Shown: in pieces, positions 1-17,600 of the stretch
Position numbering within the stretch: position 1 is the first letter of the stretch
How the letters are laid out: each line of letters begins with the position of its first letter
From: Hysterangium stoloniferum
Lineage: Eukaryota > Basidiomycota > Agaricomycetes > Hysterangiales > Hysterangiaceae
Direction of reading: 5' to 3'
NCBI GenBank assembly: GCA_015178975.1
Contig: WHVD01000017.1
Coordinates: 558,001-622,000, forward strand
DNA: 64,000 nt
Program-made: the position numbers and the translations under genes
The notes under the pieces: model-generated
What the model was told of the DNA's origin: nothing
The model's database searches: none
Seen by the model: the letters and a program-made list of their open reading frames with translations, nothing else

Positions 1-3000
1 TCATCTGACTAGGACCCATTTTGAACTTTCAAAATGTGTGCAACAAAACCCTTACAATGAGCTATTGGTTTGTGTGTGATGTGGACTTACCAAATAAGGA
101 TGTGGTCCTTGTGGCTGTACATTTCTGGAAGGTATGATGTTGAAGTATATTACATAATATTTTCAGCATTTTACAGAATTTATTTCTGGAGGAATAGCCA
201 TGTCTTTCAAAAAGTACAAAACATTGTAAGGGTTTTGTTGCCTACTGTATTTAGTAACTTGTCTATTCACAAGTATCCTTTCATTTGCTTATGATGTTCC
301 CAATTTGGAGCTTCTTCCTAATCCAGTCTTATTGTGATGTCAATCTGTAGTACATTAGCCAGAGAATCTATATTAGTTTCTGTGCATTTGTACTTACACC
401 TTAAATCTGATATTAACTTAGTTAACTTATTCCTCTTCTCTTTCTGTACACTTGATATTTAAAACTCTTTGGAACTCTGAATATCCACAAGCTCTTCAGC
501 ACTTATCAGTCCTCTGAAATTAAGGACATCTGAGTGTTTGTGTCATGGTGCAGCACATAAGCTGAAGCCAAGTCCCTGTGAAGAGTCATAAAAGTTCTGA
601 CTGTTCAATATATGAAGAATGTTGACCTTCTAGATATGACTAGGTTATATTGAATATCAAAGTACAATATAAGTAAAAGGGAATAATTGTTACAAGCAAC
701 CAACAGAGCTAGATGCAATTAGGACAATAAGTGGAATTGACCTCAACAGTACAGTTCAGATGAAAGACTCCAATGAAATGGAGTCAAGCAAGAATGGTTT
801 GCAAGAAGGAAATAAAGGGCACAAAGAGGTGAGACAGTGATGAGTGAGTTTGAGAAGATAACTCTAGGCTTTGATGGTAAGTACATATCTCAGAGTTGAT
901 ATAGCTAGTCGCCATTAGAGATGGCTGAGACAATACCCAATCACAACTTGCAGGACACTTTAAGATAATGTCTTGGGCAAGTCATGGTTACAGGTAAAAT
1001 GTGTCTGGTCTATTTGCTATGCCCACTAGTGTACATATGTATGTAAAACAATAGTAAGTGTGCACCTACAAGAGTCTATGTACCCACAAGCATATGTACA
1101 TAGATCTTCGAACTAATGTATGTAATTGAAGAATTACTTAATCAAAAATAGAAAAATGAGTAAAATAATATAAAGAGTATAATATGGTTGAATGGTTACA
1201 TTCCCATTTGAGGGAGGGTACCTCTCACACTCCATGGAAGTATCCAAGTTCCTGGATATTTCCCAATAGTTCCAGAATAAGTCCCAACACAGAACTTAAC
1301 AGGTGCAGGTGGTAACACTGTGGTCAGGGGTACCAAAAGTGGGTTGCTGGAGGGTTATGAGAGTAAAACTCAGTTGTGGGCACCTGAAGGATAAGGATTC
1401 TAACAGTATCCCCCCATTAGGTTGCGACCCTTAGAGATCTTTCTAGAAATGATGTTGGGACACCTTGTGCACTTGCTTGGGTAAATATCTGTGCCTATGA
1501 TTATTAGCCAAAATGGGGGCTGGAGGGGCATATGAAAAATGTGGAGATTTATCCATTGCCTTTTGTCTTCACTCTTATTCCTTCCCAGTGTCCCTTCTTA
1601 CCAAACCTGGGTGACAATGACACTGTTGCACAACTGCAGGAGGCTGAATAGGAACAGCATCAGGAGATTGAAAGAGAGGCTGCTGAGACGAGGAGGTGGG
1701 TGGACCATAGAGTTGTGTGGGCTGCAAAGAGGAAGGCTGCCAGTGATACAAAAGATTACAGGAAGGGAAAGTTGGTAAAGCATTGGAAGGTCCATCAAAG
1801 GCAGGTTTCTTGTTTTTCCCTTTGTCAATTGTTACTAATTGTGGTCTACAGGGAAAGAGGAAACACAAGGATGATAACAATGGAGAGGAGCATGAGGAGG
1901 ATGAGATAGAGGAAATTGGGGGATTTGAGCAGTAAGCCATTAATATTATCCTTTACTGATGTTTCTTCTAAGTCTTATGGTCTTTAGAAAGGGTCCAGTC
2001 TCAGGGGTGCCAGCATGTGCAAGCTGCACAGCATTGGGGATCTGATGTACATGCATGGGCTGGAATAGGGCCTGTGTGCAGTGTAACCAGAGAAGAAGGG
2101 TTGCAGCTATGCAACAATGACTTTAGAGCCAGTGGCTCCATGAGATATTGGTGGGACATGGACAGGTATTCTGGAGGTGTTACAGGGGCTTGTACAGCAT
2201 TCTGAATGTAGGGAGAAGTGGTGGGCTGCCAAGGACTGTAAGGGAGAAGCCAGAGAGCTGGGACAGAAAGGCCAAAGTTTGTTTGGAACTATTGATTGAC
2301 CTGTGATAACTCTGGGAGTTGTGGGGAGGCATCCCCAAATTCTTGTTTTACACTCACACCTCTTTTAGTTGTTGAAGATACAAATTAATATTCTTCTAAT
2401 ATAAAGTATGAATTGGGGGCAGCCCTTCTGCTGTTTCCCCTTCACCATCTATTAGTTCTACACTTTTAGATCTCTCTGTATCTGAACAACAATAGGATCA
2501 TCTTCCAGAGCAATGTTGACAAAAATAAGTGTCTTGAAATATAATGCAGAGACTGAAGATACCATCAAAGAACAAAGAGAGACATAGGGTGACAAGGAGT
2601 AATCAGAGGGCTGAATCGATGTGAATCTAAAATAAATACAAAGGTTTTCCCATCAAGGCATAATACTCGAGTTTTGAAAATCTATTGGGGTTCTGACAGG
2701 TAATATTGATTGTCAAGAAACAACTATTGACTGATGCATATCAGGAATGTCATATGCTGCTTGACTGACACATGATTTCTCATCCCCTCTTAGGCAGATG
2801 TCCCATCATCTAGCCATAAGGTCAGTGTGCTGAGAATGACACTTGAAAAGGTAGTGTAAACATTGGACTTGCTGAAGGAAAACAAAGGTTTCTGAAGTGT
2901 TAGCATGCTGTTTTCTGAAAGTTCCACAAGGTTGTGAGAATTCCTCAGAATGCTGTTAAGAGTAGCAATTGCTTCTAAGGGGGTAGTTGTATGCACAGAG

Positions 3001-3305
3001 GCACCAGACTGAGAGGTGTTCAAGGTGGATGTCTGAAGGGTACTCATGTATGGAGGTTGTCTGTAATCATTATAATATCACATGTTTACTAATAAAAGGA
3101 ATATTGCTACAAAAATTCATCTTTAAATAGTGGTATATATTCTGAGACCATTATGTTGTTAACCACCAACATCAAAGAAATGGGAAATGTTCAGCTGCCC
3201 TAGATACATACATAGCTTGCATAGTATTCCTAGTGAGTCTATAAACTTAGTGGTATTTTGTTTTTGATAACTTGGTCCATACTAGCCATCTTGGGTCATC
3301 AGCTA
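1..3305. other. AT-rich, CpG-poor tract without a recognisable gene
   Basis: I find no reading frame longer than about 120 codons and nothing that resembles a known family. The base composition is AT-rich and CpG dinucleotides are scarce, as in the other transposon-derived stretches of this window (18-31 kb and 35-41.8 kb). A motif shared with four other places in the window, CACATAAGCTGAAGCCAAGT, occurs at 554-573. The tract is best read as old transposon debris. Confidence 0.5.
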
Positions 3306-3625
3306 TGTTTCTGTAAAAAGGGCTTCACTTCTGATTGCTATTCCACTTCCCTGGGAATAGTACCACCATTGCTTTAGCCTCCTTAAAACTTGTATTATGA
3401 TCTCCCATTGGCTGCCTGTTATTTGGCACATATGTTTATCTTCTTGCAACAATATTCCTTCAGCCAGTTGGGGTAGTTCAAAATTGTCATCCACTTCATC
3501 AGATAAAAGGTTGGTGCCAGCCCGTGTTGAGTTTTATTCTGACATAAAATGGAGGATGAATCAATAATAAAGATATACACCATCCTGATGGAAATGATGG
3601 GTGATGGTGGGTGACAGCAATATCT
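3306..3625. repeat. Dispersed direct repeat, copy 1 (CpG-decayed)
   Basis: This stretch aligns along its length with 4980-5287 in the same orientation. Many of the differences are CpG in the other copy versus TpG or CpA here (for example cttcGctt versus cttcActt, tcGtccGctt versus tcAtccActt, ctgaCGg versus ctgaTGg). That is the pattern left by deamination of methylated cytosine. A 63-codon minus-strand frame spans it, but I recognise no protein. It is probably part of an unidentified transposable element. Confidence 0.7.
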
Positions 3626-4543
3626 AATGCAATGTCTTCTCCATAAACTTAGAGCTGAACATAGGAAGGTGCCTGACCATGGAAGAGTCTACTGAGGTCT
3701 GGTAAATAAATATTTTTTACATCTCAGAATTATACAGCTAGACATGATGGAAAAATGCTTAATGGGTTTGTTATTAAAAATAGTATGAGTTGACATATTG
3801 TAATACACAATCTACAAGGGTTTAATAGACTCGTAAAAGAGTACTTGTGTGTCAATCAATGTGTCAGTTAGTGAACGATCTGCTGACATGATAGGTTGGT
3901 GATAGTTTAGGTGTACATGGCCCACAATTTTCATTTTCATATAAAGGGGTAAAGGAGATGACCAGCTGCTAGGAGAAGGGCATTTCATCATCATTTCCCA
4001 TATTTTTTTGATCAGGTCCAAGTTTAATCCTCCTCCCATATCCACTTAGGTAGCTGTAAATAATTTACCCACCATATTCCAGATTTTAATTGTATTAAAT
4101 AAGGACAACATCAATGCTCACATGTCTGGCTCCAATACTGTATCTGGCCACACAGGGTCATTTATCCAACTGGGCTCCACATCATAAGAAGTACATGACT
4201 GCACATCCAGGACAGGTCCCCTTGAGGGCCCAGAAATATAATGTGGAGAAATAACTTCAAACAAGAATAGGCCTAGACGGGTCTACATCTCCAGGGTGAC
4301 TAAATTACTGTCAGACACTGACATTAATAAAGGGTAAGTGAGACATAAAAATCCTGAGACATTTCCACAACCACCCCTGTCCCCAGTTGAGTTACTATTG
4401 TCACGAAGGATTTAACATCATTGATAAATGGACTTCCATGCTTACTGATCATCAAATTGTGTGCAGGGATGCCCTCAATCACACTTTTCTCTATGCAAAG
4501 TGGAGCATATACTCTCCATGTATCAGATGAAAGTGAACCCCAC
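3626..4543. other. No gene seen; AT-rich flank of the solo LTR
   Basis: Only short open frames are present. The last 15 or so bases (gaaagtgaacccCAC) together with the sequence right of the solo LTR match an uninterrupted stretch near 16,980-17,030. This tract is therefore part of a dispersed repeat that existed before the LTR inserted. Confidence 0.4.
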
Positions 4544-4756
4544 TGTAAGACTAGTATCTGCTGCAGGTGCAGACGAACACTAGAATGAGTGATAGGGAAT
4601 AAACCATTACTGTATTGAAATCCACATGTACATAATATATACTGGTGGAGAACAATAGAATGTGAGCAACAATGGGATGTGGACAACAATGGAATGTGGA
4701 CAACAATAGAGCTAACTATTACCAAATCATAGTGTAGGGAGTCTCACTCTGTTACA
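4544..4756 (+). repeat. Solo LTR (213 bp) with 4-bp duplication CCAC
   Basis: The element begins TGTAAGAC and ends GTTACA, with CCAC on both sides (4540-4543 and 4757-4760). A second copy lies at 26,060-26,331. It contains a few copies of a roughly 17-18-bp unit built on GGATGTGGACAACAAT. The uninterrupted paralogous site at about 16,980-17,030 supports an insertion at this point. No internal domain or second LTR is present, so this is a solo LTR or a similar non-coding element. Confidence 0.75.
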
Positions 4757-4979
4757 CCACCACCCCCAGCTGAAAGGCCTGACAATAATGTGTGCTAGCA
4801 AAGCCACAAAGTTTAATGTGGCTGTGGACAAGGGCAGGACAGGGGCTCAGTGATAGGCTGGTTCTTTCTCAGCTCACCCATCAGTAGTTCAAGCCTGCTC
4901 CCTCCTAGAATCCATGTCGGAGTATTGCATCGCTCCGAGTGATAAATTTACCACACCGTTGGAAATCGATCATTGTCTA

Positions 4980-5287
4980 TGTTTCTTTACAGAGGGCTTC
5001 GCTTCTAATTGCTGTGCCAATTTCCTGGGCATAGTACCAGCATTGCTTTAGCCTCCTTAAGCTCGTCCAATTGGCCGCTCGTTCTTTGGTACATGTGTTT
5101 ATCTTCTTGCAACAATATCCCTTCGGCCAGTGGGGTAGTTCAAAATTGTCGTCCGCTTCATCAGATCAAAGGTTGGCGCCAGCTGGCGTTGAGGTTTATT
5201 CCTACATAGAGTGGAGGATGAATCGATAATAAAGATATACACCATCCTGACGGAAATGATAAGCGATGGTGCTTGACAGCAATATCT
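4980..5287. repeat. Dispersed direct repeat, copy 2 (CpG-retaining)
   Basis: This copy is homologous to 3306-3625 and retains CpG where the other has TpG or CpA. The similarity ends with the shared gacagcaatatct, after which the sequences diverge. No protein family is recognised on either strand. Confidence 0.7.
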
Positions 5288-5552
5288 CGCAGTCTTTGGT
5301 TCTTATTAATGTGTGGAGCAACAGAGAGAGATTAAATACAATTTAGTTATACTACAAATCACATAGACAGGTCATAATCCTTCAAGATCCCCCGGATTGT
5401 CGATAATGACCTGTTTGTGGCGAACTTGGTAATAGCGTTCACCTCATTTGGGTGGCAATGTTTGGTCCTGATATCCAGGAACCCTCCACAAAAACCGGAT
5501 TTCAAGTGGGAAATTGAAGTAGCATTGCCATGCACCTTCTGTTAAATGGGTG

Positions 5553-9615
<4,063 letters not shown>

Positions 9616-9640
9616 ACGTGATCACAGTATATATAGCCTA
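9616..9640. other. 25-bp palindrome spacer
   Basis: The unpaired centre begins acgtgatcac and contains a TATATA run. On both sides lies the short inverted pair CTTTTGTTCTTGGC / GCCAAGAACAAAAG. A short pre-existing inverted repeat with a small spacer is the classic seed for large palindrome formation, so this may mark where the inverted duplication began. That is an inference. Confidence 0.8.
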
Positions 9641-10443
9641 GCCAAGAACAAAAGGGATGGAACAATAAGAGTGGAACAAAAAGAGAATGCGTAAGACTGG
9701 GGCTCCAGGCTTACAGGTGCTATTATGTTTATAAGTAGCTACATGATTTCATTCCTATGTAATTCCTATACTTTCTGTTGAGATGAGATGGACTTCTGCC
9801 TCACCCGAGTATAGCAGGGAACCCTCGCAAACGCGCGGGAGCTCTATTCACACATAGCTACATATATATACAATAGGAACAATGGAATCCTAATGAGGAA
9901 AACAACAAGGATGTGAGACAAAAGGAAAGGAACAAAAGAATATGAGCTTGTATGATGCTCGAAATCCAACACTTTCTTCTTCTTGTGCGACTTTTTCGCG
10001 GATACCACTGCTACTACATTCCGTGTCGACCGACGCAACGATTTTACATCTGCGACTTCAACCAGAGAACGTTTCTAACCACAAAAGACAATGGGTCAGA
10101 TAAGTAACCACGTCTGAAATGGTTAGAGAGGTACCGTTCCCCGTGGGCCTTCCACGTTCTTCTTTTGCTGATCTTCCTTAACTTTATTTTTATATTCTTT
10201 GGCGATCGCACCCAACAGTGCATGGCAGCGTTTCGACAGTTCCTGGGGAGTCCGACTCTTAAAGAACCAATCAAATCGGAAATCCGGGGACTCGGTGATG
10301 TCCTTCTTAATACGGTCATACACGTCTGGGCTCTTCAATCCATAATAGTTCAGCCGGCAAAGAAGGTAAAGATCCTCTTCTTCGTCGTATACCTTTCCTT
10401 TCGCGATGGTGTAGTTGAGCTCTAGTTCTTGAATTGGGAACTG

Positions 10444-10582
10444 TGTTGGGATTTATTAGGATATGTTGCAAGCCGTTGAGCTTGATGGTCTCATACTGTA
10501 CAGTAGCTTAGTCATCGGATGTATTTCGTTAAGGGTTTTGTCACCCCTTCACCCACATGGAAACCTGCCGCATATTCTTACA
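10444..10582 (+). repeat. TRIM 5' LTR (139 bp)
   Basis: Begins TGTTGGG and ends TTCTTACA. It matches 11,260-11,398 along its whole length. Confidence 0.92.
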
Positions 10583-11259
10583 GGTTATGGGCCCCGCCAG
10601 TTGCCTCTAATTTGCTACACCCCTTCGTCATTGTCAACATTGCTGCTCTTATTTCGAAAATTTTTGTTGGCGCAATGAGAGGTGAACTTACAAAGTGTGG
10701 TATTGGGACTAAAGATACTGTGGAGTGGCAGTGGTATATGGAGCATGGTTTATTGGGAATGGACTCACAGATTGTTGTACCTGTTCCAAGAACATCTATG
10801 GGTTTGATGAAGACAACAACATTCGACTTCGAGTTCTGCGAACCGACCTTTGCAAAGTAGGCCTGTTGTCCCACGAGTGGCCAGGCTGAAGTATTCTGTT
10901 ATTTGTGGGGACTACGAGTTGTGAGCAGGGCTCTGAGGTCTGGCATCAGAATTCCGGGAGGTTAGGAGGATGTGTACTAGGAGTTCTGAGCCTGAGGTAC
11001 AATTCAACGCTAACGTAGCGGATGTGTGGTCTGGGAGGTTGGGGGAATGTGTACTAGGAGCAAGGGATGCTCCAAGGTATGATTCGACGCCAAATGTACC
11101 AGACGATTTTTGCGTCTAGTGGGCGCAGCGTATTTTCAAGTTTCGGACGAATATCGCATATGGTGGGCGCAGTGGATTTTTTATTTTCGATTTTCGGACG
11201 GATTTTCGGATGGATTTTGCGTCAAGTGGGCGCATTCTCAACAACTTGCAAAGTGGGCG

Positions 11260-11398
11260 TGTTGGGATTTATTAGGATATGTTGCAAGCCGTTGAGCTTG
11301 ATGGTCTCATACTGTACAGTAGCTTAGTCATCGGATGTATTTCGTTAAGGGTTTTGTCACCCCTTCACCCACATGGAAACCTGCCGCATATTCTTACA
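11260..11398 (+). repeat. TRIM 3' LTR (139 bp)
   Basis: Same sequence as 10,444-10,582. It is preceded by an aaagtgggcg tract that could serve as the polypurine tract and followed by the target duplication AACTG. Confidence 0.92.
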
Positions 11399-12855
11399 AA
11401 CTGGACCGATTTAATCATTTCATCCAGGAGCGCCTCCAGGTTATCTTGCTTTTCGCGGCGGGCTTCACCTTCGAGAATGCGTTGCTCGATACGTTGGAAA
11501 TCTAAAAATATGGAGTCAGCGATGCCGTGGGATTGAAAATGTGCAATGATATTCCTACCTTCCAACTCGCGCCATCGCTTCCAGAAGACTTTAGCATATG
11601 CTTTCACTTCCTCCGCAGTCTTATGCCGGATCTCCTGAGCAAGCACCTCATCTGGCGCATTCCTGCATGAAAGATACCCATCAGAGTCCGAAGAGAGATG
11701 TAATGGCACATCATAAGAGTCCTACCGTCCATGTGCCTCAACAGCCTTCACAAACTGCTGGAAGTTACGCTTACTCCAATTGTCAAAGCCATGTCGGCTA
11801 AGTTCCTCCTTACGAGCAGTTTCTTCCTTCGTTAATGGTTCAGCTAGAGATGTGTGCCATGGTCAGCTTACTATAAGCACAAATTTGAGATAAGAAAGCA
11901 GACCATTGTCAATGATGGCCTGTTCAGCTGCACGCTCAGCCTCGAGCATTTCCGGCGCCTCATCCTCATTTTGAGGGTCCTGAAGCGGTACCTGATACTT
12001 ATGCGCACGCTTAAGGAACCAAAGTCACTGGTAAGTTACGCGGTTCACGATCTCAACCTCAAACATCATCTTACCTTGAAAGCATTCGCTTCACGCTCTT
12101 GCAGCGCTTCAAGTTCCCGAGGATAGAATTGATAATCCTGACTACGGGATGCCGGAAAGTAAGTTTAATGCGATGGTATATTAGTTGAACACCTGCACCA
12201 TGACTTGCTTTGGAGGTCGTGGTTGCTTAGGTGCCTTCTCGGTCTTCAGGTCAATGGGCATTGCTTCTTTATAATACCCATCAATGGAGTAGTTTCCTTT
12301 CCGTTCACGCTTGGAGTGCTGTATCCATCCAAAACCAAGGGATTTGTTCTAGGATTAAAGACGGCGATGTAAACAAGATACACAGTCAAAGAAGGCGATG
12401 ACAGCATGTACCTTGCTACCGAATTCTTCGCTTAATGCTGAAGTCAGATTTGAAGTTGTTCAAATCATCGATGCTCAATTCTGCGTATTTTTTTATTGAT
12501 TTCTTCCGTACGTTCCTCACCACGATGAATGATCTCATCGATATCGGCGTTTACAAGAAGACTATCGTATTTTATGAGCTTCAAACTTCAGGGGAAAGGA
12601 ATTACATACTCGTCATTTGATTTGACAATCTTCTCGGCACCATGGTGGATAATATCGAGAAGCTCTTCTTTATTTGTGGCTGAATAAAGTGCATGTGAGT
12701 ACTTTATCAAACCACAGCAGGCAGTAGCACATGTTACCTTTCGTGATCTTCGTGTGGCCTTGTTGGATGACCAGTTGATCCAGTCGAAGCTTTTGTGCAG
12801 CCCTCTCAAGCATACGCTCCTCGACTGAATTCTACGAAAAAGTCAGCATAGATTA

Positions 12856-13191
<336 letters not shown>

Positions 13192-14665
13192 CTAGGATAA
13201 TCATTTTCCCGCAGTTGTCTATGAGGTGCTCATCGGTCGTGTAGGGAGGGCCAGGTTCCTAAGGGATCCGGAGTGTAAGAACAACTAAGTAACACAATAG
13301 CACAGAGACATACAGCTCCATCAAACAAGTATGGGTGGCAAGTGACTGCATGAGGGAGGTATCGGTATCGTCCACAAAGACAATGAGAAGACAACTCCCA
13401 ACCTTTTCGAAGTTGCATGACGATGTTCGATCATCGCTGTCAACCGCCCGCTCTCCACCTTTCAACATTTCTTCGTCCTCTTCCTTTTCACTTTCCGATG
13501 TTGTTTGTCATTATCAGCGCTACAAATGTAACAGATAAATCAATCGCGTCGAACACGTGTAGAACACAATGCACAAGTACTTACGTAGCCTTTTTCCGCC
13601 CACGACCTTTTGGCTTAGGCTGCGCGTCCATCAGCGCTACATACTCAGGATCTCGGCCGCGCTGCAAACAAGTCAGAGAGTAAAACAGGAGTCTTAACCA
13701 GTACTAACGAACCTTTACATCTACAAAATGACGGAAAAGATCTGTCTGTCCAAGCAGGTATGAGTATCGCTTGATAGAATCCGTAATCTATCCGAAGCGC
13801 GTCAATAAATGCAGGCGAACATTCATAAATCACGTCCAAAATACCTTCGCCTTATCCATTTCTTTCCTGTCATTAACAAGTTCTCCCTCTTGACCCTTCC
13901 TGACACTCCGCTTCTGCCGCTTTTCGGCTGCTTGAACCTGTTGCGTGACCCGGGATGGTGACACTGGCTCATCAGGAAACTGGGAGAAAAACGCGTCAAG
14001 TGCGATTAATTTAGAGCCATTAATACAACAACATATAACGCCACATTTTTTCTTACCCCTTCCGGTGCCTCCAAATCAGATTCCAATTCGTCCATTTTGC
14101 TTTCTTGGCCCTCAATGGCCGAGTGCAAGCTTAGGTCCTCATACGGACGTTCGCTCACCTAATGAAATATCAAGTTAAAAAACAGAAAACACGTATGTGA
14201 CGTGAAAAAAAGAATTTACCTGGCGGGAGATATCATTGCTATCGGGAATTACATCACTTAACTTGTCCTCTTCGATACCAGGGGGCGGTGCGAGAGTCTG
14301 TATCAATGAAATTAAATCGCCTGGTACCACTTACTAGATAGAAATACGTACGCTCATATTTATTAAAAGTATTTAGTCGCGGTTGATGAGGGGCGTGCTA
14401 GTGGAAGAGGAGAGGGATTTATGAGGATGTGACAGATGTGACAGCTCATCAGGTGGCGGACTTAAAGACCCTTCAATCTAAATCTTAAAAATTCCAAAGA
14501 GGACGCAGCGATAGATTCGAAGAAGAATGTTCCCAGCACGCAAATTGCATAATTTTAGCCCGATATTATTATAACAATAAACGTCAATTATTTAGTAGTA
14601 GTAGTTTTGAACCGACAGTACAGATGGCAGCGCCAAATCAATATTGTTGCCACTCTTCCTCAATT

Positions 14666-17600
14666 TGGCCACGATGGTGCTTACATGATGACAAGCCTTT
14701 GTTCATATGAAGAACTGTGTCTTGATACTGCACATTACTTTTTTTGTACTAGTATTTGCAATGACAAAAGGATAAATTCACAAGGCTATGTCAATATATC
14801 TTGGGCTGAAAGCTTTAAACTTCTACATAGTTGTGTATGCATGCTTGGTACCTAATGGCAAGTAGAGTTGCTCCAACCAGTACCGTGACCGCCGCTATGC
14901 CATCGGCTTTGTCACATCTGCACTAACGTTCCATCCAGAAAATATTTGGCAACGAAAACGAATCAAGGGGATGAGGGATGCGGAACAAATGAGGATGAGG
15001 AGAACACGTTTTTGAAAGGGCTAGGTGCTAGAAAAGAAGCAAATGGTCGTTTCCTTGGCGCTGCACGCTTATCTACCAGTGGAGCTACGGAATCGTTGAG
15101 ACGTGTGAATCAGGGTGACGATGCATGCACAGTCGGGCTTGCAAGTCTATTGATGATCAGCTTCATGTGGCAAACACATACATGCGTTGGCTGACACGAC
15201 CAGATCCCTACAACTCCGACTCATTTCCACGTCGGACAAGCTTACAGGGCGAGTTTATAGACAAATTAAAGAAGATAAATACTAGTCCTCAGTGAATTAT
15301 TATTGAGTAAGACGTTTGAGGTCGTGGTAGCCACACCGATGGCCCAGGCTAAGGAACGAGAACTAAACAAAAGCTTAAAGAAGGCTAAAACGCAGACACA
15401 CTAAGCGATGGTCACCAGATCTTGGGCTTTCCCCTTCATTTTCGTGATGTGATTTGGCGTTTGAAATTCGAAGCATAGCACGGATCATGACATTAGGAGG
15501 CTTACCAAAAGAATTGCGTTCTGCTTCGTCATGATGACGTACAACGAACTAAGTTGCACACTTTCACATGACTCTAATTCCGTTTAATATGTATAGCAGC
15601 CGTATCGGAAGCCCTAAGTATCCGTCCATATCCACAACAAGAGCAGTGGTGAGCCGCCCAATAATAGTTCGCCAAGTTGCTGCTAATACAGTAGGACGAA
15701 GGACCTCTCGAGCACAGGTTAGGAGAACATGAACGGCCGATTCGGTAGCAAGTGGACCTATGAATTACTTAGTTTTAATTATATGTACCCCATTGTTGTA
15801 TTTTTTCGTCGAGACACACTGAGAGTATCTAATGTGACCTTAAATTCGGAGCGGAATGTACACTGCAGAACTTCTTTTATCAAGGAACAGTTTCTCAAAG
15901 CTTAATCGAAAGCCCTAAGTGATTTTACGAGCTGGAAAATGATTTATTACACCATCCCTTCAGACTTTCATCACTCTACAGGTGACGAACATGTTATTTC
16001 GGCCGCGTTTGATTTTAGAATCACTTCGGGTAGAAATTGGATCCCCATTCGGAAAACTGAATTAGACACCTTTTTGCCCCTTCTCGTAAACTGACACCTG
16101 TCTTTCTTTTGCATAATAAACCCCTTTTTTGATTTTTTTATCCGCTTTCCGGAATAATTCTAGACCATCATTGGCCGAGCCCCTTGCATTGCATACACGA
16201 GCCCACTGATTGACAGGGCCCTAAAACTCCATGACGACAGACCAGAATAGAGGCACTACAAAGGTTATAAAGGCTTGTTATGGTTGTTTCTCTTTTCTAT
16301 CCACTTAGTGTTCACTTTTCTACTTTCCGCTGATGTCTCCCGCGTAGATTACCATGCATGGGGCCAGTATCGTATTGGAAGTAGTTGGCTATTGGTCGTG
16401 ATTCATAGCCATTGCTGACCAGACAATTCTGTCTCGGAGGGCATTGCGATGAGTGGGGTCAATGTGTCTGATATTCTTCCTATTATTTTGGTGTCTACTT
16501 TTTGTTGAGTCGCAGGCTTTTGCTTTTGTCCACAATACCTGAGGTCAGTGTCGTGTCGTCCTCTGGTTGTGTGTAGCTAATTCTTGGGATGCCATTGTCT
16601 GCCATACAATGGTGTCACAAGAGCTTTAGTGGCAAACACAGGTACCCCAGGATTTTGCGTATCTACGGATGTAACTGTTATGAAGCCCTGTGTCTCGCGT
16701 TGTGTCAGTATTATTAGGTGGCACTCTACCGTAGGAGGCTACAGTGCCTGGCCGTTGAAGGTCGGTCATGGCTGCGGGTATGCCTCGCATAACCATACCT
16801 GAACAAACAACATACCCCCAGATTTTCTGTGCCCCTACGGATTATGGTTTCATAATTATGGACAATGCCTAATATAGTAGACACCACACATAAAAATATT
16901 TTCAAAGCAATCATACGAATTAAGGCGCCGAAACGTGAAGAACCCGCCTCTCTAAGGAGCTCGTGACTAAATCATTGGGTGAAAGTGAACCTCACACCAG
17001 CTGAACGGCCTGAAAATAATGTCTGATTTCAAAGTGGTCGGTGCATTCAAAGACACAGTTCTTCATATGAACAAAGGCTTGTCATCATGTTTAGACTAAA
17101 AAATAGATGTTGTTCACCAAACCGGAGGGAAGAGAAAGAAGAGCACCGGGGAGGTCTACATTATACTTCAATGATATAGCGTGGTTTCCACCACTATATA
17201 TATCTCTTATTTCAAAACCATGCTCGACCCAATCCCAATATTCACCTCCCCTCTCCTTCCAAGGGTCTCATTACACTTAGCTGATGTTCCCCCACAGTGA
17301 TGCGGTTGATATTTACATGATCTCCAAGAGTCCCATGTTCTTAAATTGAGTCTTTGACTTGTGATGCAACGTACTAACCACAAAAGTGAGTGACGATGTG
17401 AAAGCCATGTGGCTATGACAGCGCCTATTACCAAATACAGTTTGGGGATGGAGACTGGAAATGAAATAGGTAATTAAATGAAAGGAGACAGATGATGGTG
17501 AGCAGAATGATGATATATTAGATTGAGATGATGAATGTTCTTGCCTAGATGTGGCATAGGAATACAATTGGAATCAGTATAAATTGACATGCATAATATC

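Larger units (their letters stand above)
10444..11398 (+). mobile_element. TRIM retroelement (955 bp) with Copia-type primer site
   Basis: Two identical-looking 139-bp LTRs (10,444-10,582 and 11,260-11,398) start TGTTGGG and end TTCTTACA. They are flanked by the 5-bp duplication AACTG (10,439-10,443 and 11,399-11,403). Directly after the first LTR is GGTTATGGGCCCCG (10,583-10,596), the primer-binding site type used by Copia elements, which pair with the anticodon region of initiator tRNA-Met. A short purine-rich tract precedes the second LTR. The 677-bp interior has no gag or pol, only a repeated gtgggcgcag motif. It therefore depends on an autonomous Copia element. Solo LTRs of the same family lie at 50,922-51,069 and 63,266-63,394. 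Confidence 0.92.

Noticed and set aside
1575..1940. 121-codon minus-strand frame rich in Ser, Pro and Gln
   Set aside because: Low-complexity, no domain, no intron context and overlapped by other frames; it looks like chance in AT-rich repeat DNA.
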